Assembly (NCBI RefSeq): GCF_002846415.1
Contig: NZ_PJMX01000001.1
Location: forward strand, 2,108,001-2,172,000
Source: Streptomyces sp. TLI_146
GTDB taxonomy: Bacteria; Actinomycetota; Actinomycetes; Streptomycetales; Streptomycetaceae
Direction: 5' to 3'
DNA length: 64,000 bases
A model generated the notes under the pieces. The model ran no database searches, was not told the DNA's origin, and saw only the letters and a list, made by a program, of their open reading frames with translations. The position numbers were made by a program, and so were the translations under genes. Position 1 is the first letter of the stretch; every line of letters starts with the position of its first letter. Below are positions 9,528 through 15,837 of the stretch, in pieces.

Positions 9528-9716
9528 CTAGAGCGCCGACTGGAAGGCGGCGACCGGCACCGTCGAGGCGTGCTCGGCGGCGATCAGGCGCTGTACCGCC
9601 GCGGGGAGTTCCCCGCCGCGCGCCTTGGCAGCCTGTGTGTGCAGTGAGGGCCGTTCACGGCCCTGGCGGTCGGTCGCCGGACAAGGTCGTTCGGCGGCCG
9701 TGACGAGATGTCCCAT
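9528..9716 (-). CDS. fxsA: FxSxx-COOH RiPP precursor peptide FxsA
   Basis: A 62-aa peptide easily missed by gene finders. It starts at ATG behind a run of G (GGGGGGA) and ends with the C-terminal motif F58-Q-S60-A-L, exactly the FxSxx-COOH signature that names the family. The preceding about 55 residues, with ELPAAVQRLIAAEH before the core, act as leader; there is no signal peptide. It lies directly upstream of fxsB with a 16-bp gap. By analogy with characterised FxsB substrates, Phe58 and Ser60 are the expected cross-linked residues. The mature product, its release and its activity are unknown. A hairpin at 9746-9772 sits in its leader. Confidence 0.9.
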   Translation of the reverse strand: MGHLVTAAERPCPATDRQGRERPSLHTQAAKARGGELPAAVQRLIAAEHASTVPVAAFQSAL

Positions 9717-9745
9717 GGATCCCCCCACCGGCGGGCGTGCGTCGC

Positions 9746-9772
9746 TGCGGGAGGGCTTTTGCCCTCTCCGCA
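9746..9772 (-). promoter_or_regulatory. hairpin in the fxsA 5' leader
   Basis: An inverted repeat: GAGGGC-TTTT-GCCCTC at 9751-9766, extended by TGCGG/CCGCA with one bulged base. It ends about 30 bases before the fxsA start codon, just upstream of the ribosome site. It could be an RNA element regulating the operon, a terminator for the XRE-cupin gene upstream on the same strand (206 bp away), or both. The loop lacks a following T-run on the minus strand, which argues against a simple terminator. Confidence 0.45.
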
Positions 9773-9922
9773 CTTGTCTTCCCCGCTTCGGCCACTCTCG
9801 CACAGGTCCGCGCCGGATCGGTCCGACTCCCGCGCATGGATGGCCAGTTCGCGCCACCCGCCGGAGGCCGACCATACGCCCCACGGGCCACTCTGGCACC
9901 GCGGGCCACGGCGCCGGAGCGG

Positions 9923-10495
9923 TCAGCGTTCGAACGGGACCGAGATCGCCATGGTCATCTCCACCGGCTCGGTGCCGTCGTTGCGGTAGGTGTGGCTCGT
10001 ACTGGCCTCGAAGGAGACCGAGTGGCCCGCGGGGACGGGGTGTTCGACCCCGTCCACCACGAGGGTGAGGGTGCCCGCGGTGACATGGATGAGCTCGTGG
10101 GTGCCCGTCGGGTGCGGGTCGGAGGAGCTGCCGTCGCCCGGCATCAGGCGCCAGCGCCACATCTCCAGCGGGCCGGTGGCCTCGGTGCCCGCGAGCAGCG
10201 TGCTGGAGCTGCCCCGCTCGGTGGACCAGAGGCGGACGGCCTGGTCCGGCGGCACGATCCGCACGCTGGGCCCGCTCTCGTAGTCGAGCAGGGTCGTGAT
10301 GCTCACGCCGAGGGCGTCGGCGATCTTCACCACGGTGCCGACGCTGGGGTTGGTGCGGGCCTGCTCGATCTGGATGAGCATGCCGCGGCTGACCCCGGCG
10401 CGGGAGGCGAGCGCGTCCAGGGTGAAGCCGCGCTCGGTGCGCCAGCGCTTGACGTTGCGGGCCAGGGAGTGGGTCAGCAGATCGAGGTCCGACAC
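9923..10495 (-). CDS. XRE-family HTH plus cupin transcriptional regulator
   Basis: A 190-aa regulator: helix-turn-helix at about residues 12-65 (TLDALASRAGVSRGMLIQIEQ region) followed by a small cupin at about 110-185 (HPTGTHELIHVTAGTLTLVVDG, then PAGHSVSFEA), the typical XRE-cupin architecture in which the cupin senses a small ligand. The start is GTG. It is divergent from an EamA exporter, with palindromes at 10551-10566 and 10568-10589 in the shared intergenic region, so the most likely target is that exporter and itself. It lies 206 bp upstream of fxsA on the same strand; a role in fxs control is possible but not shown. Confidence 0.9.
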   Translation of the reverse strand: MSDLDLLTHSLARNVKRWRTERGFTLDALASRAGVSRGMLIQIEQARTNPSVGTVVKIADALGVSITTLLDYESGPSVRIVPPDQAVRLWSTERGSSSTLLAGTEATGPLEMWRWRLMPGDGSSSDPHPTGTHELIHVTAGTLTLVVDGVEHPVPAGHSVSFEASTSHTYRNDGTEPVEMTMAISVPFER

Positions 10496-10550
10496 ATTCC
10501 GTCCATGATGGGGGCCGCCAAGGACGACCGGCTAATATTTTGGATAACAA

Positions 10551-10566
10551 GTTCAGTATAGTGAAC
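10551..10566. promoter_or_regulatory. probable operator between XRE-cupin and EamA genes
   Basis: GTTCAGTATAGTGAAC is a near-perfect dyad (14 of 16 positions; arms GTTCA and TGAAC) with a TATAGT core, centred between the divergent starts. The AT-rich core also resembles a -10 element, so regulator binding would block transcription. The form is typical of operators beside XRE-cupin/EamA pairs. Confidence 0.6.
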
Positions 10567-10567
10567 T

Positions 10568-10589
10568 ACGGTCCGGTGCACCGGACCGT
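10568..10589. repeat. 22-bp perfect palindrome upstream of EamA gene
   Basis: The 22 bases are a perfect dyad (core GGTCCGGTGCACCGGACC), separated by one base from the GTTCA/TGAAC operator and ending 28 bases before the EamA ATG. It would be an RNA hairpin or a second protein site in the exporter leader. Confidence 0.6.
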
Positions 10590-10617
10590 TCACCGCACTG
10601 TACTGCGAGGCGCTCCC

Positions 10618-11490
10618 ATGACGGCACAGACGGCACTCTTCGCCCTGGCCACCAGCCTCCTGTGGGGGCTGGCCGACTTCGGCGGCGGGCTGCTCACCCG
10701 GCGCACGCCCGCGCTGACCGTGGTCGTCGTCTCGCAGACCATCGCCGTGGCCGTCCTCGGCGCGGTCGTCGTGGCGACCGGCGGGTGGCACGAGGCCGGG
10801 CCGCAGCTCTGGTTCGCGGTGGCGGCGGGCGCGGTCGGCCCGGTCGCGATGCTCAGCTTCTACAAGGCGCTGGCGCTCGGCCCGATGGGCGTGGTCTCCC
10901 CGCTCGGCTCGCTCGGCGTGGCCGTGCCGGTCGGCGTCGGCCTGGTCCTCGGCGAACGGCCGGGGCTGCTCCAGCTCGCCGGGATCGCCGTGGCGGTGGT
11001 CGGCATCCTCATGGCGGGCGGCCCGGAGTTCCGGGGCGCGCCGGTCCAGCGGCAGGCGATCGCGCTCACGCTGCTCGCCGCCTTCGGGTTCGGCGCGGTG
11101 ATGGCGCTGATCGCCGAGTCCTCGACCACGGTCACCGGTCTGTTCCTCGCGCTGTTCGTGCAGCGCGTCACCAATGTCGCGGTCGGCGGGACGGCGCTGT
11201 ACGTGTCCGTGAGGCGCGGCGGCGCGGCGCTGCCGGAGGGCGGCCGGGCCGTCGTCGTGGCCGCGCTGCCCGCGCTCGCCTTCGTGGGGCTGGCCGATGT
11301 GGCCGCGAACGGTACGTACGCGATCGCCGCGCAGCAGGGGCCGGTCACCGTCGCGGCCGTGCTCGCGTCTCTGTACCCGGTGATCACCGCGCTCGCCGCG
11401 CGGGGTGTGCTCAAGGAACGGCTGCGCGGAGTGCAGGCCGTAGGGGCGGGGGTCGCGCTGGTGGGGACGTTGCTGCTGGCGACGGGTTGA
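10618..11490 (+). CDS. EamA (DMT superfamily) transporter
   Basis: A 290-aa membrane protein with about ten hydrophobic segments in two EamA repeats; the first begins LFALATSLLWGLADF, the second QAIALTLLAAFGFGAVMAL. It would export a small metabolite across the cytoplasmic membrane. I chose the internal ATG at 10618 (MTAQTALF) because the 26 residues before it are encoded by the palindromic operator region and are hydrophilic. The divergent XRE-cupin gene is its likely regulator. The substrate is not known. Confidence 0.88.
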   Translation: MTAQTALFALATSLLWGLADFGGGLLTRRTPALTVVVVSQTIAVAVLGAVVVATGGWHEAGPQLWFAVAAGAVGPVAMLSFYKALALGPMGVVSPLGSLGVAVPVGVGLVLGERPGLLQLAGIAVAVVGILMAGGPEFRGAPVQRQAIALTLLAAFGFGAVMALIAESSTTVTGLFLALFVQRVTNVAVGGTALYVSVRRGGAALPEGGRAVVVAALPALAFVGLADVAANGTYAIAAQQGPVTVAAVLASLYPVITALAARGVLKERLRGVQAVGAGVALVGTLLLATG

Positions 11491-11561
11491 CGCGGCCGGG
11501 GGGTTGCCCGCGTGCTGGTCGCACCCGCAGTGTTTACAGCCCCGCACCCCTCAAGGCGCGC

Positions 11562-12311
11562 TCACACCTCGTCCGCCGCCAACTCCGCCACCGCCAGCAG
11601 CTGTTCCGGCGTCACGCCCTCGGGGATCGGCACCGGGGCCGGTGTGCGCAGGGGCGGCTGCCAGCCGTTCTCGCGGTCCCAGGTCCGTACGACCCTCGCG
11701 GGCGCCCCGGCCACCACCGCGTGGTCGGGCACCTCGCCCCGGACCACCGCGCCCGCCGCGACCACCACGTTGCGGCCGAGCCGGGCGCCGGGCAGGACGA
11801 CCGCGCCGGTGCCGAGCCAGCAGCCCGGCCCGATCTCCACCGGCTCCATCCGGGGCCACTGCTTGCCGACCGGCTGGTGGGGGTCGTCGTAGCTGTGGTT
11901 GGTGGAGGTGATGTAGACGTACGGGCCGCAGTACGTGTTCGAGCCGATGGTCACCGTCGTGTCCGCGATGACGTGGCTGCCCCGGCCGAGCACCACGCCG
12001 TCCCCGAGGGTGAGGATCGGCTCGGCGCCGAGGTCGAGGCCCGGCATCATCCCGGCCGTCAGGGTGACCTGCTCGCCGATGATGCAGTGGTCGCCCAGCT
12101 CGATCCAGGCCTCGCCGAAGACCGTGCCCTGCGGGAACGCGAGCCGGGTGCCGGAGCCGATCCGGCGGAACCGCAGCCGCCCGGGGTGCTCGGCGGTGAT
12201 CGCCCCCGCCTGCTGCACCCACTGCCAGCCGCGCTGGACCGCGCCCGCGGCCAGCCGGCGCCGCCAGGCGGTCAGCGATGAGAACGTGTTTCTGTTCTTC
12301 GGCACCCGCAC
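11562..12311 (-). CDS. acyltransferase with left-handed beta-helix hexapeptide repeats
   Basis: A 249-aa soluble protein. Hexapeptide repeats run from about residue 70 to 215 (IGEQVTLTAG, LGDGVVLGRGSHVIADTTVTIG) and the motif TSTNHSYDDPHQPVG is the loop that carries the catalytic histidine in NeuD/maltose-acetyltransferase-like O-acetyltransferases. An N-terminal helical stretch (about 1-60) precedes the coil. The start is GTG. The likely reaction is acetyl-CoA-dependent O-acylation of a sugar or small alcohol; the acceptor is not deducible. It is followed 72 bp upstream on the same strand by another beta-helix gene and may share its transcript. Confidence 0.8.
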   Translation of the reverse strand: MRVPKNRNTFSSLTAWRRRLAAGAVQRGWQWVQQAGAITAEHPGRLRFRRIGSGTRLAFPQGTVFGEAWIELGDHCIIGEQVTLTAGMMPGLDLGAEPILTLGDGVVLGRGSHVIADTTVTIGSNTYCGPYVYITSTNHSYDDPHQPVGKQWPRMEPVEIGPGCWLGTGAVVLPGARLGRNVVVAAGAVVRGEVPDHAVVAGAPARVVRTWDRENGWQPPLRTPAPVPIPEGVTPEQLLAVAELAADEV

Positions 12312-12383
12312 ACGGTACTCACCGCCGACTGCGCCGGTCAGCGCCGGGACCTGTGATCTTCCGCTCAGCCCGGACCCGGCAGG

Positions 12384-12914
12384 TCAGCCCCGGTGCGCCT
12401 CTCGATGGTCCTTCGCCAGGCCCAGGTACATCAGCGCGTTGACCTTGATGCCCTCGCGCTCCTCGTCGCTGAGCTCGCGCCTGACCTTGGCGGGCACACC
12501 CGCGACGAGCGAGCCGGGCGGTACGACCATCCCCTGCGGCACCAGCGCCTGCGCGGCGACCAGCGAACCGGCGCCGATCACGGCCCCGTTGAGGACGGTC
12601 GCCCCCATGCCGATGAGCACGTCGTCCTCGACCGTGCAGCCGTGCAGCACGGCGTTGTGCCCGACCGAGACGCGCTCGCCGACCGTCACCGGGAAGCCGG
12701 GGTCGACATGGACCGTGCAGTTGTCCTGGATGTTGCTGTCGGCGCCGAGCACGATCGGGCCGCAGTCGGCCCGCAGCACCGTGTGGTACCAGACGCTCGC
12801 CCCGGCGGCCAGGGTCACCTCGCCGAGCACCACGGACGTCGGCGCGGTGAACGCCGCCGGATCGACCTGCGGCTTCTTCCCGCCCACCGCCACGACCAAC
12901 GCCTGCTCTGCCAT
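12384..12914 (-). CDS. gamma-carbonic-anhydrase-like hexapeptide protein
   Basis: A 176-aa left-handed beta-helix protein of the YrdA/PaaY gamma-carbonic-anhydrase group. NIQDNCTVHVDPG and SVGHNAVLHGC place the histidines that bind zinc at trimer interfaces, and GSLVAGVPAKVRREL is the usual end of the helix before a C-terminal alpha helix. The ATG start has AAGGAG nine bases upstream. Family members are trimeric metalloproteins, but not all hydrate CO2, so catalysis is uncertain. It sits upstream of the acyltransferase gene on the same strand and is divergent from an SRPBCC gene. Confidence 0.87.
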   Translation of the reverse strand: MAEQALVVAVGGKKPQVDPAAFTAPTSVVLGEVTLAAGASVWYHTVLRADCGPIVLGADSNIQDNCTVHVDPGFPVTVGERVSVGHNAVLHGCTVEDDVLIGMGATVLNGAVIGAGSLVAAQALVPQGMVVPPGSLVAGVPAKVRRELSDEEREGIKVNALMYLGLAKDHREAHRG

Positions 12915-13008
12915 GCGCCACTCCTTCGTACGGATCTCATCGCGCCCAGGGGCACGGTAGGCGACGGTTCACCGGGGTGTGCGCCCGGGTGGCCCGTACG
13001 ATCACCGG

Positions 13009-13449
13009 ATGGCACTCTTCCGGATCGACCGGCGTACGCAGGCGGGCCCCGACGAGGTCTGGCGGCGGCTCACCGACTGGAGCCGCCACTCGGGAAGCGT
13101 CCCGCTGACGCGGATCGCCGTCACCACTGCCCCGCCCACCGCCGTCGGCACGGTCTTCGTGGCCCGTACGGGCATCGGGCGCCTCGCGTTCGAGGACCCG
13201 ATGGAGGTCATGGAGTGGGAGCCGCCCGAGCGGGGGCGGCCGGGGCGCTGCCGGATGGAGAAGCGCGGGCGGCTGGTCACCGGGTGGGCCGAGATCGAGG
13301 TGCGCCCCGGTCCCGAGGGGGCCGGGGCGCTGCTCGTGTGGCGGGAGGACCTGCGGGTGCGGGGGCTGCCGCGCGCCCTGGACCCGGTGGTGTCGCGTGT
13401 GGGCCGGTATGTGTTCGGCCGCGCGCTCACGGTCCTGCTCGGCGGCTGA
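13009..13449 (+). CDS. SRPBCC (START-like) family protein
   Basis: A 146-aa protein with the helix-grip fold of the polyketide cyclase/dehydrase superfamily: ALFRIDRRTQAGPDEVWRRL at the start, then alternating strands to VGRYVFGRALTVLLGG. Such proteins bind a hydrophobic ligand; no ligand can be named. I place the start at the ATG at 13009. A TACGAT -10-like hexamer ends six bases before it, suggesting a leaderless message, and an in-frame upstream GTG adds ten residues unlike the family start. Its stop is 1 bp from the stop of the convergent DedA gene. Confidence 0.8.
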   Translation: MALFRIDRRTQAGPDEVWRRLTDWSRHSGSVPLTRIAVTTAPPTAVGTVFVARTGIGRLAFEDPMEVMEWEPPERGRPGRCRMEKRGRLVTGWAEIEVRPGPEGAGALLVWREDLRVRGLPRALDPVVSRVGRYVFGRALTVLLGG

Positions 13450-13450
13450 G

Positions 13451-14101
13451 TCAGTCGACGGCGGGCACGTTCTCGGCCGGGGCCGACTCGATCTCGGCCG
13501 ACGCCTTCTTCGCGCGGTTCTTGACCACCAGCATCGAGACCACGCCGAGGACGGCCGCGAGGCCCAGACCCACGTACGAGAAGTTCTTCAGCCACGACTC
13601 GGCGACCACGCCGATGTAGTAGATCGCGGCCGTCGTGCCGCCCGCCCAGCAGATGCCGCCGAGCACGTTGGCGATGAGGAACTTCCAGTACGGCATGTGC
13701 AGCACGCCCGCCAGCGGGCCCGCGAAGATGCGCAGCAGCGCGATGAAACGGCCGAAGAAGACCGCCCACATGCCCCACTTCTGGAAGGACTTCTCGGCCA
13801 TGGCGACATGGCCCGCGCTGAAGTGCTTGGGGAACTTGGCGCCGAGCCAGGCCAGCAGCCCCCTGCCGCCCTTGCGGCCGATCGCGTAGCCGATCGAGTC
13901 ACCGACGACCGCGCCCACCACGGCGGCGGCGCCGAGGATCACCGGGTTGATGTGGCCCTGCTGGGACGCCAGCAGCGCCGAGCTGACGAGGACGATCTCG
14001 CCCGGCAGCGGAATGCCGAGGCTCTCCAAGCCGATGACCAGCCCCACCAGGAGGTAGACACTGACGGCGGGGATGTTCTCCAGCCACTCCTGGATGTGCA
14101 A
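13451..14101 (-). CDS. DedA family membrane protein
   Basis: A 216-aa integral membrane protein of the DedA/VTT family. The core motifs are visible: ESLGIPLPGE near residue 30, then GDSIGYAIGRKGG, FFGRFIALLRIFAGPLAGVLHMPYWKF with the conserved FxRF/G-G segment, and final hydrophobic helices. DedA proteins act in lipid-carrier and phospholipid flipping and membrane homeostasis; undecaprenyl phosphate recycling is established for some members. The start is TTG behind GGGAGGAAA. The C-terminal 25 residues are charged. A second VTT protein lies at 25063. Confidence 0.9.
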   Translation of the reverse strand: MHIQEWLENIPAVSVYLLVGLVIGLESLGIPLPGEIVLVSSALLASQQGHINPVILGAAAVVGAVVGDSIGYAIGRKGGRGLLAWLGAKFPKHFSAGHVAMAEKSFQKWGMWAVFFGRFIALLRIFAGPLAGVLHMPYWKFLIANVLGGICWAGGTTAAIYYIGVVAESWLKNFSYVGLGLAAVLGVVSMLVVKNRAKKASAEIESAPAENVPAVD

Positions 14102-14134
14102 CGCCCGTTTCCTCCCGATAGCGACGGGCCGACG

Positions 14135-14166
14135 CCCGGCGTGCGCCCCCCTTGGCGCACGCCGGG
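14135..14166 (-). terminator. terminator after carboxylesterase gene
   Basis: A perfect 13-bp stem (CCCGGCGTGCGCC) with a 6-base loop, starting 13 bases after the carboxylesterase stop and ahead of the DedA start. It lacks a T-run, as is usual for Streptomyces hairpin terminators. Confidence 0.65.
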
Positions 14167-14178
14167 AAGCCTACCCGC

Positions 14179-15837
14179 TCACGCCGAGTCGGCGGCGTCC
14201 CAGAACGCGCACCTGTGCGCGCGGGCGACCGTGGTGACCACGGCGTTGCCGCCCGCCGACGCCGTGCGCAGCCGCAGCACCCGGCCCGGGGCCCCGTCGC
14301 CGGACCCGTCGGGCATCGCCGGCTGCCCGGCCGCCCGGGGCGGTCCGCCGTGCAGGAAGGAGCCCCAGTACGCGGTCATCTGCCGGGCCAGCGCCCGCTG
14401 GGCGGCGTCGAAGGGCGCGTCGAGCCCGAAGTGCCGGAAGAGGTACTGGACCTCGTTCACATGCGTCGCCCCGAAGCCGAAGTCGGTGTGCAGGGCGCGC
14501 AGCGAGGCGAACGGGGGCGAGGTGCGGTCGGCGAACTCGTACGCGTAGACCGGAACCCGGGCCGCCGCCGCCCGGTCGAGCCGCAGCGCGGGGCAGGCCA
14601 TCAGGTGGTCCCCGATGGCGGTGGCGTAGGCGAGCGTGGCCGAGGGGAAGGCGCTCAGCGGGTAGTGCGCGAGGACCTCGGGGGCGCGGGCGGCGCCGAA
14701 GTGCTCGGCGACCGCCTCGGGGTAGTCGGCCGCCGCGAGCGGATAGCGGGAGAAGGCGAAGAGCCGCCCCTCGTCCTCGTTGGCCCCGTTGAGCAGGGGC
14801 ACCCGGGCTACGCGGCCGGTCGCGAACGCGGTGGCGGGCTGCTCGGGCAGGAAGGCGCCGCCGGTGACCGGCCCCCAGTCGAGGCCGGACTGCGCGGCGA
14901 GCAGCTCGGCCGCCGACTTGCGGCGCAGACACGCGAGGGCGGTGGTCTGCTCGGCGCACCCGGCCCGGCGGGCGAAGGCGGCGCCGTCGGCCGCGGCCTT
15001 CGCGCGGGTCCTGGCCGCGCAGTCGCCGTACGCGCCGCTCTGGATCACGGCCGCGCGGAACAGGCCGCGCGCGGTGGGCGAGGCGAGCTGGGTGCAGACC
15101 GAGCGGCCGCCCGCCGACTCCCCGGCCACGGTGACCCGGCCGGGGTCGCCGCCGAAGGCGCCGATCTCGGAGCGCACCCAGCGCAGCGCGGCCTGCTGGT
15201 CGAGCATGCCGTAGTTGCCGGAGACCCCGTCCCAGGCCTCCGCGTCCAGACCGGGCAGGGCCAGGAAGCCGAGGGCGCCTAGGCGGTAGTTGACGGTGAC
15301 GACGACGGAGCCGGTGCTCCGGGCGAAGGCGTCCGGGACGACGTCGGAGCCCGCGCCCCCGGTGAGTCCGCCCCCGTGCAGCCAGACGAGGACGGGCAGC
15401 GCGCCTCGCCGGTGCCCGGGCACGTACACATTGAGGGCGAGGCAGTCCTCGGTGTGGGTGGCCCGCTCGTATCCGGGGTCCCAACTGGCGCCCTGGACAC
15501 AGCGGTCGGCGAACCGGGTCGCGTCCCGTACGCCCCGCCAGGGCGCGGCCGGGCGCGGCGCCGTCCAGCGCAGCGCGCCGACCGGCTGCTCGGCGTAGGG
15601 AATTCCCAGGAACTGCCGCCCCTCGTCGGTCGTTTCCCCTGTGAGCAGACCGGAGTGCGTACGTACAAGGGTGGCATCGGGGGTGAGCGCCCCGGCCGGG
15701 ACGGGGGTGAGCAGGGCGGCCGCGCAGGCGGCCGTGAGCAGCAGGGCCGTGCGGATCCGGGGCGCGAGCCGGGCCGTGCGGATCCGGGCCGTGCGGATCC
15801 GGGGCGCGAGCCGGGCCCATATCGCGCCGCCGCTCAC
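14179..15837 (-). CDS. secreted type-B carboxylesterase
   Basis: A 552-aa carboxylesterase/lipase family protein. An N-terminal signal peptide has an unusually long arginine-rich n-region made of repeats (see 15749-15817), followed by TALLLTAACAAALLTPVPAGA. The oxyanion motif LHGGGLTGG is near residue 140, the nucleophile is in GESAGG, and a glutamate and histidine would complete the triad (HVNEVQYLF region). Paired cysteines such as CVQGAS...ED-C fit an exported fold. The GTG start overlaps the GH3 stop by 4 bases (GTGA), so it is translationally coupled to the beta-glucosidase. Ester cleavage of an acylated glycoside or plant ester is a plausible joint task (inference). Confidence 0.88.
   Translation of the reverse strand: MSGGAIWARLAPRIRTARIRTARLAPRIRTALLLTAACAAALLTPVPAGALTPDATLVRTHSGLLTGETTDEGRQFLGIPYAEQPVGALRWTAPRPAAPWRGVRDATRFADRCVQGASWDPGYERATHTEDCLALNVYVPGHRRGALPVLVWLHGGGLTGGAGSDVVPDAFARSTGSVVVTVNYRLGALGFLALPGLDAEAWDGVSGNYGMLDQQAALRWVRSEIGAFGGDPGRVTVAGESAGGRSVCTQLASPTARGLFRAAVIQSGAYGDCAARTRAKAAADGAAFARRAGCAEQTTALACLRRKSAAELLAAQSGLDWGPVTGGAFLPEQPATAFATGRVARVPLLNGANEDEGRLFAFSRYPLAAADYPEAVAEHFGAARAPEVLAHYPLSAFPSATLAYATAIGDHLMACPALRLDRAAAARVPVYAYEFADRTSPPFASLRALHTDFGFGATHVNEVQYLFRHFGLDAPFDAAQRALARQMTAYWGSFLHGGPPRAAGQPAMPDGSGDGAPGRVLRLRTASAGGNAVVTTVARAHRCAFWDAADSA
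15749..15817 (-). repeat. in-frame tandem repeat in esterase signal-peptide region
   Basis: Two identical 27-bp copies (15749-15775 and 15791-15817) flank a 15-bp partial copy (15776-15790). They encode R-I-R-T-A-R type repeats in the n-region of the signal peptide, expanding its positive charge without breaking frame. Confidence 0.9.

Noticed and set aside
6992..9703. Long plus-strand frame opposite fxsB
   Set aside because: Antisense shadow; no start signal and biased composition, whereas fxsB has all cluster cysteines.
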